Assembly: GCA_015680685.1 (NCBI GenBank)
Contig: MNCI01015670.1
Location: 498,486 to 562,485, forward strand
Direction of reading: 5' to 3'
DNA length: 64,000 nt
DNA from: Gnetum montanum
Lineage: Eukaryota > Streptophyta > Gnetopsida > Gnetales > Gnetaceae
Shown: in pieces, positions 1 to 12,005 of the stretch
Layout: the number at the start of each line of letters is the position of its first letter
Position numbering within the stretch: position 1 is the stretch's first letter
The notes under the pieces: generated by a model
Told to the model about the DNA's origin: nothing
Databases searched by the model: none
The model's input: the letters and a program-made list of their open reading frames with translations, nothing else
Translations under genes and position numbers: made by a program

Positions 1-82
1 ACCTACTATTGGTTCTAACAACTAAAAGAAGAGAAGACCTTTCTTCAGAACCAAAAGCCCAAACAAGCTCTCACAACCACAA

Positions 83-660
83 GTGGTTGAGTCTGTGCAC
101 GTTCCTCTAACATACAAGGCTTCGAAGCTCCCTTTAAACCAACAACAGGGCTTAAAGCATACGGTTATGTTAACACATACCGTTACTGACTGGATCAAGG
201 TGGGCCACCTTCCTAGGAAACTCTTTGACCTTGGAAGTCCCTTATTCTACCTCCAAGTCACTGGGAACGAACCACATAAGGCTCTTCTTGACTTAAGTTC
301 TAAAGTCAACTTAATCTCATGAGAAATGTATCAAGCCTGGAACCTGCCTCAATTCTAGAAGAGAAATATTCAACTAGAGCTAGTTGACTAGTCCATCACC
401 ATTCCCTTGGAATTTGTGGAGGACATCATTACCACTATGTGTGATTGGTCATACGCAGCTGATTTCCTGATGATAGAAGTTAACAGTAACAAAGGGGACT
501 TCCCAATTATAATGGTGAGGGCATGGCTCAGCACCATCAACGTGTGCCTAGGGATCCATGATCTTTCCTTGGAAATATCTAAGGAAAATATTTATGGAAA
601 GATCGAGAAGAAGAAAGTTCCATGCATCACATACAGTAACTCAGAGGGTGATGACATGGA
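83..660 (+). pseudogene. Retropepsin region of element A (decayed)
   Basis: This encodes the aspartic protease part of the element polyprotein, which would cleave Gag-Pol. The conserved block ALLDSGSGVNLIS of element C appears here as ALLDLSSKVNLIS, so the catalytic D-S-G is lost. The C-terminal half (about 407-660) retains the block from DIITT to the WLSTI region and GKIEKKKVPCITY. Stop codons split the two halves near 320 and 360. Sequence after 660 is poorly conserved and runs into the deletion junction near 935. It is a dead copy; the identity is clear from the parallel copies in elements B and C. Confidence 0.85.
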
Positions 661-935
661 GGAATGCTCAGCATCTGTTGCATGTAATTGGTGTGCCCAA
701 GAAACACAGATACAATGGTGCCTGTATGTAGCAACCACACAACAAGAGAACACCCAATGGTTGACAGCTGATCAAGAAAGTAGCCCACCAACATGCATGG
801 AACAAACTAGGGGAACAACTCACACACACAACGAAGGCATAGATACATTGGAGTATGAGCGTCATCGACTTCCATCCCTTAAACTAAAAATATCAATCGG
901 GAGAAGTTGGACACTTTTAAGAAATTCAAATAGGT

Positions 936-2340
936 GCTCATTATTTTGGATCCCTCCCTTTCCATTCAGTCATGGGGGAGATGGCCACCTATGCTGATCA
1001 TTTAGGGCCCTTAGTTCTTTTTAGTTTTTGTTTTACACATTTTTTATACAATTTTTTTACAAATTTCTTTAACTTTTTTTTTTTGTTTTACAACATCATT
1101 TATTCTTTTTAATCTCTTTATGTGGGTGTATGTGTATGTGTTATCCATCTTGTCAATTTTTTCATTTAATAAGTGTTCTTCATGATGGTATGAACTATTT
1201 TCCTATTGATTGGTAATGTTTGGTTTTTACCCTTAAGTTATGATGTTGATACTAAGGTATGGTTCTTTTGATATGACAGGCAATGAGTCCACTTCATCCA
1301 TACATCCACAAATTTCTATGGTCTCTCTTAGCATGGAACTATATAGTCCCTTTTTCAATAATAAAAACTATAACGAATCAGTGACTAGGCATTTCTCAAA
1401 CTAAGGACTCAAGGATTGAAAAGGGTGTGACCTCAAGGGAACTTGATGCATTTGTGTTGGCCATTCTCTTAGGTTCTTGGATGTTTTCTTCTTGATTTTT
1501 CCTTCCCATTCTGACATTTTTCCTTCCCATTATCAGGAAGCTGAGCTAATAAAAATAACAAAGTCTTTGCATGGTGTGGTTCTCACGCATAACCACATAA
1601 AACAAAAAAAAATTAAAAAAAAGAGGAGTGAGAATTCAAAGCACACCCCTTAGACAAAATAATCATTTGGGCTACAAGAACTGGTTATGGAACTACAATA
1701 AACATGTTCCCTCTAACTAAAGCCCTTATCACTTCCCATTCTCTTCTCCTTTGTTTCGTCGAAATGGTGGTGGCTCTTGGGTAAAGGCATTCTTGTTACT
1801 TCAAGTGGATGGATTGGCCGAATGCACTAATGCGAAGTCACTGGATGTGGTTTGTTGAGGCTGGACTTGGAATGGGATCTACTAAGTCACATTAATCATT
1901 AAAATACACAAGTGGTTGTACACCACCTTGTTATTGAGACTCCATTCCATTCTCTTCTTTCAATCCTTCTTTCCCCATCTATCACCTCATTGTTGGTTGT
2001 ATCAGTAGTTCATATCTTGGTGGATGCATTGTTTTCTTTTTGGTAAATTCTTGTGGTTAAGACTTTAACTCTTGTTCCAAATGACATTCCTAGAGCCTAC
2101 TGACTCTTTGAATGTGGGTTTCTCAATACATTAAAGGGCATAAGCCTACTTTGGGAAGGACCCACTCACACTCCTATGTGGTACATCAGTTAAATTCTTT
2201 CCCTTAACATTTTTGCAATCCACTTTATTTTCTTCATTTCCATCTTGACATCCACTTCATCAACATTATAGTTGTATCTTTTTATCAATCTTTCTTGTTC
2301 TTTTTTTTTCTCCATTCTACCACTACCGGAGGTTCACTCT
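936..2340 (+). other. 3' non-coding region of element A
   Basis: This follows the pol deletion and aligns by eye with 35355-36720 in element C and, inverted, with about 17250-18550 in element B. It holds the first of three GTCATGGGGG purine boxes (969-978), a T-rich stretch, and a conserved segment near 1700-1870 that in B is open as a 120-residue frame (17718-18080). No recognised domain was seen. Confidence 0.7.
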
Positions 2341-2760
2341 TAGTCATGGGGGTCCTTGTCCAATTTTTTCAATTTTCTCCTAGCCCCTATGCCTTCGATA
2401 GTCACCACTAATATATCTCCAAATCCATATCAGCCATATCACAACTTAGCCAATGGACCTCACACCGAAGCAAGGTATTAATTGCATTATGATTCATTTA
2501 CCCTTGCTAATATAAGACTATGTTGTGTATGTAGATGGCAATCATGCAACAATGGATTGGATCTAGAAGGAACACTTGAAATGGAGCGATGCTGAAGTAG
2601 CTATGCAAGGAGCAAGAACAATGGCGCACTTATGGATAGACAACGAAAGGTGCAATCTTGGCATTGGTAATAGTAGACTTCTTCTCTCTTCTCTCTTCTC
2701 TCTCAGTTGCCAAATAATGCCCGATGTCAAATGTATAAGGTGTTCACTCTTGTTTTCATG
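2341..2760 (+). pseudogene. Remnant of a conserved post-integrase ORF (element A copy)
   Basis: A short reading frame between the second purine box (2343-2352) and the 3' LTR is shared with elements B (16805-17047, minus) and C (36731-37148). The shared core is a block with GARTMAHLWIDNE in this copy. In B the frame continues into a hydrophobic segment; here an extra base near 2645 shifts the frame, as it does in C. Athila elements are known to carry an env-like ORF at this position. Whether this is such a remnant is inference from position and the hydrophobic tail only. Confidence 0.45.
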
Positions 2761-2905
2761 AACACCAATTTTGTTTTGTTCTGTAATGATGATCCATTCA
2801 CATGTCATCCCATTCACCATTAGTTCCATTCAATTCAATAATCCCATACGTTTCCAATATTTTGTAAGGAACTCGAGGATGGGTTTTTATTCAGTCATGG
2901 GGGTA

Positions 2906-3734
2906 TGATGGGACACGATATCACATGGGCCACGATATCGCGTACGTGATATCATGTCGTCCCCCACGATATCATGTACGTGATATCACGGTGCACCACC
3001 AAGTCTATAAATAAGAGGTGGCTCTCCCTTTTTTCTTAGTTTAGACCTAGACCATAGCGAAACTCTGGGACTTTTACCTCTCTAGAGATAGAATAATTTC
3101 CATGTGCCTGCAGTAGGAGCTCCAAAGTGAATGGATCTTTATTTGAGCAAATATTATACCTGAACACAAGTTTGTGTATAGAAATAAAGACGAACTGTTG
3201 GATAAACCTTGCAATGCATGGACTAGGCTAAATAGGACTTTATTTATTGTTATTTATTTTTCATCATTTAAATGATTTTTTAGTTAATTAAATCTCTCTC
3301 AACCCTTCTCCCATAGTTAAGTGCATTTAGTACGACCACTTCGAGCATGTGCGTTATGCTTGGTAATCCTAGTAACGAATAGCGTTTGGTAACCAAGGTT
3401 GCATTGGTTTAGGGTGTGAATGGTAAGTGGGAACGGATGTTGATGCTAGGTTAATTAAGGCTTAGTTAGTTAGTTAAAGTTAGTTAATTAGTTTCTTCAT
3501 CCTTTACCTAATTAGCATAGGAGATAAAAACATAAAAGATATAAAAATCACATACCTTAGACTTACTTAACCATACAACCGTGACAAATACAAGTAAGTC
3601 TGGGAAGATAACGAATGATTAACCTTAAGTGTTCCATGAGACATGTAGGCACTTAGTGTGTGGAGTTTGATCGGATCACGTGTGTAATGCTCATATTCGT
3701 ATGGTTGAGTGTAGGGGTACCTCACCACTCATCA
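2906..3734 (+). repeat. 3' LTR of element A
   Basis: It begins TGATGGGA directly after the purine tract GTCATGGGGGTA (2894-2905) and ends ACTCATCA. It is about 829 bp. Its U3 start is packed with GATATC palindromes; a TATA box (TATAAATA, 3006-3013) lies about 100 bp in. It matches the 5' and 3' LTRs of element C along its length. The five bases after it are CATGA; the partner is off-window. Confidence 0.92.
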
Positions 3735-4024
3735 CATGAAAATACAAACTTTGACTCCAACAATTCCACATGTTTTTATATTTCTAAAATACTATCCTTC
3801 TTTGTAGGAAATGTCTTTGTGAATTTTGTCAATCTATTTTTGAGGTTTAGAATTCCACTTTGCATCTACTTTACATTTTTCCTTCCCCATATCTTTATTT
3901 ATGTTCTCCTCCATGTCCATCTCATTTGTTACAGACCGCTAGCTAGTTGATCCTAATGTCTCTAGTGTCATTCCAAGTTCTAAAGTATCTTCCTAGCTAG
4001 GGAACTGATGTGGTTGGAATGAAT

Positions 4025-6290
4025 TTAATTCCACAGGAACATGGGAATTGTAAAACTCATCTTAAAAGAATAACTTAAATGCATTGGTGAAATGCTTGAT
4101 GTTATAAGAACTTTCATTATGTTCTTGTAGAAATGGCCTAGGCTAGACCATTTATACTCACAAGCTATACTGAAAGAAAACACCTTTGAAACCCTATACC
4201 AGGTGTTTGACATCAAAATATTTTGACTTTGCACATCATATTCATCTTCCTTTTCCACTACTTGGACACAGTCTACATCAGTTATTTGTTATGTTTTTTC
4301 CCATGATTTATTGTTGAAATCTCAATCTTTCTTGTTAACAAAATACCATGCAACTTTAATTCTTGAATTATGCCAGTAATATAGCTATACCTTTATCAAG
4401 CTCCATATAAGCCAATCAATCCTTTGAAATTTCCTGTTTCCTATATCTCATAAAAATTTACCCTTTAAAAATCCATGGTATGACTCAACAACATTATTTT
4501 TGTGTTGTTGTGCATAGGGAACATCACAGAATGCTTTTTCCCATATCTCTAGAAGCAACAGGTTGAAGACAAAAATAAGCAATAAACAAGTGGGAAAAGA
4601 GTATATGAGTGTGAACATGAACTTTTATGAAATGATACCAAGGAATAAAAACTCACTAAATTTGTCTCCATTTAACCACTATTGTTTTAAGTATTTAATG
4701 AATTCTAAGTTCTCCTGAAACTTGTCAATAAATTTATCTATTTCCACAACAACATTTTCAACCATTTTGCATTCATTCATAATATGATTAAGATGATCAC
4801 CCATTGATTTTCTCTAATTGGCATCTCTAACTTTAGTTGCCAAGTTCTTCCTCAATGCCCTTCAAACATGTCAAACGCATAAAAAAAATTCTACTACCAA
4901 AAACAAACTTGTCAAAAAATCAAATTTAAGCACACGTTAAGATACCTCAAGCCAAGGTAGTGTGATTTCAAGTATGTTTTCGAATGCCTTAAAAATTACC
5001 TCATAGCATTCATATCTACCTTTGAGTCATCTATCATGAAAGAATTTACCATTCAATTAGGATCCTTAGCCTTGCCTCTAAGATGGAGCTTTGAAAGCCA
5101 ACATCTTATATCAATTTCAGTGCACCTTGAGGATATCACCCATGCAACTAGTAGTCCATTATAATATGAATCAAAATCCATCATGGTACGAAGATGGAAT
5201 TGCAAAGAGAACCACATGTTTGTACTTAGTCACTAATTCTACTAGCACACCAATAATTCTTAAAATGAAATAGAAACACCCATTATTGAAACTTACATCA
5301 TATTTGTTAGTGTTGAAAGTGGAATCCATTGCAAGGATACTACATTGAGATACAGATATCATCTTTTTGAGCATCTAAGTTGATTGTAGCCTAATGATCA
5401 ATGGGACACCTTTTTTCTTGTTCTCTTCTTGGTAGTAAAAGAAAAAATCACTTGTCGTTTGGTACCATAGCTGGGTACTAGTTTTATCATGCTCACTTTT
5501 CTTGTAATTAGGGGTTAAAATTTTGTAATTGTTGTAAATGTCTTTTTAATAAGAAAAACATCTCTCTTTCTTGATAGCCCAAACTCCTATCCTCCCTTTA
5601 AAAGATCTTTTATATACTTCTCATAGATGAGATCTATTGGTAATCCTTCTGTTCATAAACACACTATCTTATGACAAACTTCATTAGAAATGTGTATGGA
5701 TTGTGACTTTCTTTTATTTATCATGGGAACAAGTAAGTCATGACAGTAAGCTCCCAATATGTCAATATGATTCATTTCTTTATATATATAATACGTGCAA
5801 CATGATCAACTCATCTCATATAGTAAACTATGAAATGATATTGACAACCAGTCTTTCTTCAAGTCTTATTTCTTTTTCTACCTTCTCTAGTTGCTATCCC
5901 TATGGTGACATTTGGTCCATACTGGCAACGATAACTAATAAAAAAAACACATTCAAACAAGGTTCATAGTCTTCTAGATTATGCATCTTTGTATTATAAG
6001 ACATTATTGCATAAATAAGAAACAATGGTGAGTAACTTACATTATGCGACTAGTGTAATGGTTTGCTTGTAAGCATGTCTCCTTTGTCCATTTCTATCTT
6101 TTTTTTGTTCTATAGAAAAATTCATAACAAAAGATCTCATTCTTTTGTTCACCCTCAATAAATTCATCTACTCTATCTCTGTATATCCAAGTAAATGCAT
6201 CATCATAGAAATAAGACCATCAAATATCATCTTTTGAAAAATGCCTTACCAAGGAATTTTGTATTTCTTGCTACCATGCAATTTCCTAGA
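4025..6290 (-). pseudogene. MULE transposase / SWIM-type gene, decayed
   Basis: Read on the minus strand, pieces appear in the order of the plant MULE-transposase plus SWIM protein family. First is an N-terminal block with TWIYRDRVDEFIEGE (about 6220-6118). Next is the transposase core with SILAMDSTFNTNKY (about 5330). A later block AQQHKNNVVESYHGFLKGKF lies near 4520-4460, and a terminal SWIM-like block near 4150-4060. The frame is broken by many stops and frameshifts. The SWIM zinc ligands have decayed: the usual CxC reads CEY and the usual CKH reads YKN. In living plants such genes are either Mutator-like transposases or domesticated relatives. No terminal inverted repeats were identified, so element versus gene cannot be separated here. 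Confidence 0.72.
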
Positions 6291-7138
6291 AATTGGTAGG
6301 ATCTCATCTTCCTCGCATTCTTGAAATGTTAGTTTTTAAAGAGTTATTCTAATGTTTTCTATAGTTCACCCCTTCTACCCAAGCACAATGCCAAGTAGAA
6401 AAAATACAAAGTTTAATATTTCTCAAAATGCAGACCTAGATTCTAAGAAAAATCAGTAATGTAATTTCAGGAATCACAACACCCTATCCCACCATTACTT
6501 ATAGTACTTACTAAAAAGAAATACAACCATATACAAAAATAAAATTCTCCATTTTAATCAAATTGCAAACTGTCAAACCCAACCCTAGCATGAGAAAAAA
6601 AGATAATAAATCTAGAATTACATCATGGTTTAACTTACCCTCCTGATCATTGCTGTTTTAAAATTTGAAATTTAATGCTTTGAAATGAAATCCTTTGCTA
6701 TTGCCTTCATAGCCTTGCTTTGTGGCCTTCTACGATACTGCTGCTCACCTAGGGTCTATTGTGTGCAAGAGAAGGTGAAAGTGAAAGTAAAAGTGATAAT
6801 AATGGTTGGGACGATTCATTTTCTTTTCTTTGCATTTTACCCTGCAATGCAAGGGTCTATGACTCACATTTTTTGAAAACTATGAGATGTAATTTAAATG
6901 CCTTATTGTAGTTTAATAATAGTAATGCATCTCATATTATTATTATGCTACTCATAGTTTCATATGTATGTCATGAGGAGCACTCTCTCACATTCCAAAA
7001 ACTACGTGCTACTATGAGTAGTAGTCAAGTGTAATTTTGGTTGGAATAGATAAACTGCGATGCACTGTTAGTAGGATTACCTCATAGTATCCATAGCATA
7101 TTAAAGAAAACCCTAACATATATCAACAAAAACTAAAA
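6291..7138. other. AT-rich spacer, nothing recognised
   Basis: Non-coding by eye on both strands. A 63-codon frame at 6685-6876 has a hydrophobic start but no family resemblance and is not called. Confidence 0.5.
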
Positions 7139-7440
7139 ATTAACACCTGAGGCAAAATAACCTCTTTAAATAACAACACTTCTATTGTAAATTTAGTATT
7201 TAATTTTAAAAGTTATGATTAGTCATTGGATGATAGTTAAATATGATGATTATTGGATGATAGTTAACTTTGATGACTTTAACACCTTAGTATAATAGCC
7301 AAGACTAAAAATTACCACCCAAGGCATAAGAATCTCCTAGGATACCATCACTTATGTCATAAACCAAGTATTTAATTCAAAAAGTTATGAGTAGCCATTA
7401 CATGAAGGTTAAGTATAATAACTAGAAAACATAAGAATGA
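7139..7440. repeat. Two diverged direct repeats
   Basis: Two segments (about 7139-7260 and 7305-7440) share the order: a block like GAGGCAAAATAACCTC, then AAATTTAGTATTTAATT, then AAAAGTTATGAGTAG, then a variant of GGATGATAGTTAA. They look like an old tandem duplication next to the satellite block. The alignment is by eye and loose. Confidence 0.45.
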
Positions 7441-7562
7441 CAATAGGAATCATAAAAGTTTTCATGTTTATTGTTAGACAAAGTATGTGATTTTCATTTA
7501 TAAGTTAATGTTGGATGCTAATTTAAACATTATGTTACATTAGGCTTGAACAATAGCATTAC

Positions 7563-7700
7563 TTTAGGGTTTAGGGTTTAGGATTAAGAAACCATAGCAT
7601 TAGTTTAAGGTTTAGGATTTAGGATTTAGGGTACATGGTTTAGGTTTTAGGGTTTAGGGTTAGCGAAGAGACTAGGGTTTAGGGCTTACAATTTAGGGTT
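7563..7700 (+). repeat. Degenerate interstitial telomere-like repeats
   Basis: Many TTTAGGG heptamers, several in direct tandem, are mixed with variants such as TTTAGGA and TTTAAGG. TTTAGGG is the common plant telomere unit. The degeneracy and the flanking unique and satellite sequence argue for an internal tract rather than a chromosome end. Confidence 0.8.
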
Positions 7701-9840
7701 TATGATTAAGGAAGTCACAATGGCCTTCTAAATGACCTTCTTACTTCTTATAGTCTCTTCCTTCATTTATGATTTAATGTTGGATGTTAATTTAAAAATC
7801 ATGTTACATTGGGCTTAAAAACATATCATTACTTTAGGGTTTATGGTTTAGGGTTAATGAACCATAGCAATATTTTAGGGTTTAGGGTTTAGAGTTCAGG
7901 GTTTAGGGTTAATGAACCATAGCAATACTTTAGGGTTTAGGATTTAAGGTTCATGATTTTGGGTTTTGGATTTAGGGTTTAGGGTTAAGAAAATCACCTT
8001 GGCTTTCTGAATGATCCTCTTCCTTCCAATAGTCTCAAATTCCAAGCAATTGTTCCCTATTGGAATGTCTGAGTGCCTACCAGTTGGGACTGCAAGAGGG
8101 TGCTAGTCGCACTACCTCACAATTTAGTTAGAATTTGCAACCAAATAATGCTCTACCTTCTGGAAGCTAAGATCTTGAAGTAATTACACCCTTCTAGAAG
8201 GTTCAGCTACCTTCTGATGGGAACTGCACAAGGATGCTAGTCGCACGGCTTCACAATCTTGCTAAAAATTGCAACTAGATGGTGGCCTACCTTTTGGTTA
8301 ATCTTGAGCCTTTCAAATGACCATCTTCCTTTTGGTAGCATCAATTTATGATCAATTGTTCCCTTCCAGAAGGTTTGGTTGCCTTTCGGTAGAAACTACG
8401 GGAGGGTGCTAGTTGGAACCCCTTGGAGTTCTACCAAAAATTACATCCAGATGGCAACTTGCCTTTTGGAAGCTAAGATCTTAGAGCAATTGAATTCTTC
8501 CAAAAGGTCTAAGTGGCTTCTAATGGAGATTGCAAGAGGATGCTAGTCGTACTTCCTTGTAGTTCGACAAGAATATGCAACCGGATGATCCTCTGCCATC
8601 CAAAAGCCATGATCTCCAAGTAATTATTTGCAACCAAAATGTCTTAATGCCTTTTGGTTGATCTTCGGCCTTCCAAATGACCATCTTCCTTTTGGTAGCA
8701 TCAATTTATGAGAAATTGTTCCCAGCCAAAAGGTCTAGTTGCCTTTTGATAGGGACTATGGGAGGGTGCTACTCACACCTTGTCACAATTCTACTAGAAA
8801 TTGCATTTAGATGATGACTTGCCTTTTAGAAGCCATGGTCTTAGAGTAGTTGAACCCTACTAGAAGGTTTGAGTGCCTACTAGTGGAAATTGCGGGAGGA
8901 TGCTAGTGTAGTTCGGAAGGAATTTGCAACCAGTTGACCCTTTGCCATCCAAAAGCCATGATCTCCAAGCAATTATTCACAACTGGAAGGTCTTAATGCC
9001 TTCAAGTTGATCTTGGGCCTTTTGGATGATCATATTTCTTCCAGTAGCATTAATTTACAAACAATTGTTCCCTTCTGGAAGGTTCAGCTACCTTCTAGTA
9101 GAGACTGCAGGAGGGTGTTAGTTGCACCCCCTTGCAGTTCTACTAGAAATTGCACCTAGATGGTGACTTGCCCTTCGGTAGCCAGGATATTGCAACAATT
9201 GAACCCTTATAGAAGGTTTGAGTGTCTTTTGGTGGGGACTGCAGGAGGATGCTAGTCATACTCCTTCATAGTGTAGTAGGAATTTACAACCAAATGATCC
9301 TGTGCCATCCAAAAGCCATGATGTCCAAGCAATTATTCGCAACCGAAAGGTCTTAAATCCTTTTGATTGATCTTAGGCCTTCTAGATGACCATCTTCCTT
9401 TTGGTAGCATCAATTTACAAGCAATTGTTCCCTTCCAGAAGGTCTGGTTGCCTTCCGATAGGGACTACAAGAAGGTGCTATTCGCACCACCTCACACTTC
9501 TACTAGAAATTGGATCTAGTTGGCAACTTGCCTTTTAGTAGCCAAGATCATGGAGAAAGTAAACCCTTCTGGAAGGTCTAAGTGCCTTGCAGTGGGAGCT
9601 ATGAGAGGGTGCTAGTTGCACTCCCTCGTAGTTTGGCATGAATTTTAACTGAATGAGCCTTTGCCTTCTAATAGCGATGATCGCCAAGCAATTATTCGCA
9701 ACTGGAAGGTCTTAATGCCTTCCAGTTGATCTTGAGCCTTCATGTTGACCATCTTCCTTTTAGTTGGTGTGTTGAAAAATCATTGGTGAAAGTATTGTTG
9801 GTGTGTTGAAAAATCATTGGTGATCTTGAGCCTTCATGTT
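7700..9840. repeat. Satellite block, copy 1 of a ~2.14-kb tandem duplication
   Basis: It starts near a block GATTAAGGAAGTCACAATGG, passes through telomere-like tracts, and then consists of subunits carrying variants of GGGAGGGTGCTAGT. In the array these motifs lie at about 8098, 8232, 8404, 8535, 8763, 8896, 9112, 9244, 9470 and 9606. The spacing settles into alternating ~132 and ~228 bp, a higher-order unit of about 360 bp. Subunits contain near-palindromes like CCTTCTAGAAGG. No open frame is conserved across units. Confidence 0.85.
7836..7990 (+). repeat. Telomere-like tract within satellite copy 1
   Basis: Runs of TTTAGGG and near variants are separated by a phrase like AATGAACCATAGCAATA. 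The same layout recurs about 2.14 kb downstream. Confidence 0.8.
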
Positions 9841-12005
9841 TAGGATTAAGGAAGTCACAATGGCCTTCTAAATGGCCCTCTTACTTCTTATAGTCTCTTT
9901 CTTCATTTATGATTTAATGTTGGATGTTAACTTAAACATTATGTTACATTGGGCTTCAAACCATATCATTACTTTAGGGTTTAGGGTTTAGGGTTAATGA
10001 ACCAGAGCAATATTTTAGGGTTTAGGGTTTAGAGTTCATGGTTTAGGGTTTAGGGTTTATAAACCATAGTAATACTTTAGGGTTTAGGATTTAAGGTTTA
10101 TGGTTTTGGGTTTTGGATTTAGGGTTTAGGGTTAAGAAAATCACCTTGGCTTTCCGAATGATCCTCTTCCTTCTAATAGTCTCAAATTCCAAGTAATTGT
10201 TCCCTATTGGAATGTCTGAGTGACTACCAGTTGGGACTGCAAGAGGGTGTTAGTCGTACTACCTCACAGTTTAGCTAGAATTTGCAACCAAATAATGCTC
10301 TACCTTTTGGAAGCTCAGATCTTGAAGCAATTACATCCTTCTATAAGGTTCATCTACCTTTTGATGGGAACTGCACGAGGATGCTAGTCACACGGCTTCA
10401 CAATCTTGTTAAGAATTGCAACTAGATGGTGACCTACCTTCTGGTTAATCTTTAGCCTTTCAAATGACCATCTTCCTTTTGGTAGCATCAATTTATGACC
10501 AATTGTTCCCTTCCAAAAGGTTTGGTTGCCTTCTGGTAGAAACTATGGGAGGGTGCTAGTTGGAACCCCTTGGAGTTCTACCAAAAATTACATCAAGATG
10601 GAAACTTGCCTTTCGTAAGCTAAGATCTTGGAGCAATTGAGTTCTTCCAAAAGGTCTAAGTGCCTTCTAATGGAGATTGCAAGAGGGTGCTAGTTGTACT
10701 TCCTTGTAGTTCAACAGGAATATGCAACCGGATGATCCTCTGCCATCCAAAAGCCATGATCTCTAGGTAATTATTTGCAACCAGAATGTCTTAATGCCTT
10801 TTGATTGATCTTTGGCCTTCCAGATGACCATATTCCTTTTGGTAGCATCAATTCATGAGCAATTGTTCCTAGCAAAAAGGTCCAATTGCATTCTGATAGG
10901 AACTATGGGAGGGTGCTACTCACACCTTGTCACAATTCTACTAGAAATTGCATTTAGATGATGACCTATCTTTTAGAAGCTATGGTCTTGGAGCAGTTGA
11001 ACCCTATTGGAAGGTCTAAGTGCCTTCTAGTGGAAACTGCACGAGGGTGCTAGTCACACACCCTTGTATTTCGAAAGGAATTTGCAACCAATTGACCCTA
11101 TGCCATCCAGAAGCCATGATCTCCAAGCAATTATTCACAACTAGAAGGTCTTAATGCCTTCAAGTTGATCTTGGGCCTTTTGGATGACCATATTTCTTCC
11201 AGTAGCATTAATTTACAAACAATTGTTCCCTTCTGGAAGGTTTGACTACCTTCTGGTAGAGACTGCAGGAGTGTGCTAGTTGCACCCCCTTGTAGTTCTA
11301 CTAGAAATTGCACCTAGATGGTGACCTGCCCTTCGGTAGCCAAGATATTGCAACAATTGAACCCTTCTAGAAGGTTTGAGTGTCTTCCGTTGGGGACTGC
11401 AAGAGGATGCTAGTCATACTCCTTCATAGTTTAGTAGGAATTTACAACCAAATGATCCTGAGCCATCTGAAAGCCATGATCTCCAAGCAATTATTCACAA
11501 TCGAAAGGTCTTAAAGCCTTCCGATTGATCGTAGGCCTTCTAGATGACCATCTTCCTTACAGTAGCATCAATTTACGAGCAATTGTTCCCTTCCGGAAGG
11601 TCTAGTTTCCTTCTGATAGGGACTACGAGAAGGTGCTATTCGCACCCCCTCACACTTCTACTAGAAATTAGATCTAGTTGGCAACTTACCTTCTAGTAGC
11701 CAAGATCATGGAGCAATTAAACCCTTCTGGAAGGTCTAAGTGCCTTCCAGTGGGAGTTGTGAGAGGGTGCTAGTTGCACTCCCTCGTAGTTTGGCATGAA
11801 TTTACAACCGAATGAGCCTTTGCCTTCTGATAACAATGATCTCCAAGCAATTATGCACAATTGGAAGGTTTTAATGCCTTCTAGTTGATCTTGAGCCTTC
11901 ATGTTGACCATCTTCCATTTGGTAGCATCAAATCACAAGAAATTGTTTCCTTCTAGTGGGTTCAACTTCCTTTTGACAAGGACTGCGAGAGAGTGCTAGC
12001 TGCAC
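9841..12005. repeat. Satellite block, copy 2 of the ~2.14-kb tandem duplication
   Basis: It repeats copy 1 in order and spacing. GGAAGTCACAATGG recurs 2140 bp later, and AAAATCACCTTGGC recurs 2147 bp later (7990 versus 10137). Copies of the GGTGCTAG motif fall at about 10244, 10378, 10551, 10684, 10912, 11046, 11274, 11404, 11630, 11766 and 11992, again alternating ~132/~228 bp. Minus-strand frames of about 60 codons within it are by-products of the repeat. Confidence 0.85.
9971..10136 (+). repeat. Telomere-like tract within satellite copy 2
   Basis: TTTAGGG heptamers and variants are interrupted by the same phrase about AACCATAG/AACCAGAGCAATA as in copy 1. Confidence 0.8.

Larger units (their letters stand above)
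1..3734 (+). mobile_element. Element A: 3' part of an Athila-like Ty3/gypsy retrotransposon, internally deleted
   Basis: The stretch runs from a gag-protease remnant through a 3' non-coding region to a terminal LTR, in the same order as element C (28250-38078) but entering the window part-way through the element. Around 935 the protease downstream sequence jumps straight to the sequence that in C lies after integrase (about 35355), so RT, RNase H and integrase (about 2.9 kb) are missing. The 5' LTR is outside the window, so no target duplication can be checked. The family is assigned from the shared LTR and from the tRNA-Asp-type primer site in C. Confidence in the element is high; the Athila label is inferred from primer type and domain order. 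Confidence 0.9.

Noticed and set aside
7563-7990. True chromosome end
   Set aside because: The TTTAGGG repeats are degenerate, short and embedded in satellite and unique sequence on both sides.
11131-11911. Minus-strand frames of 60-64 codons in the satellite
   Set aside because: They recur only because the satellite unit recurs and are not kept open between units.
8040-12005. CRISPR-like array
   Set aside because: Repeat units of 132-228 bp are contiguous satellite without short spacers, and the DNA is a plant nuclear genome.
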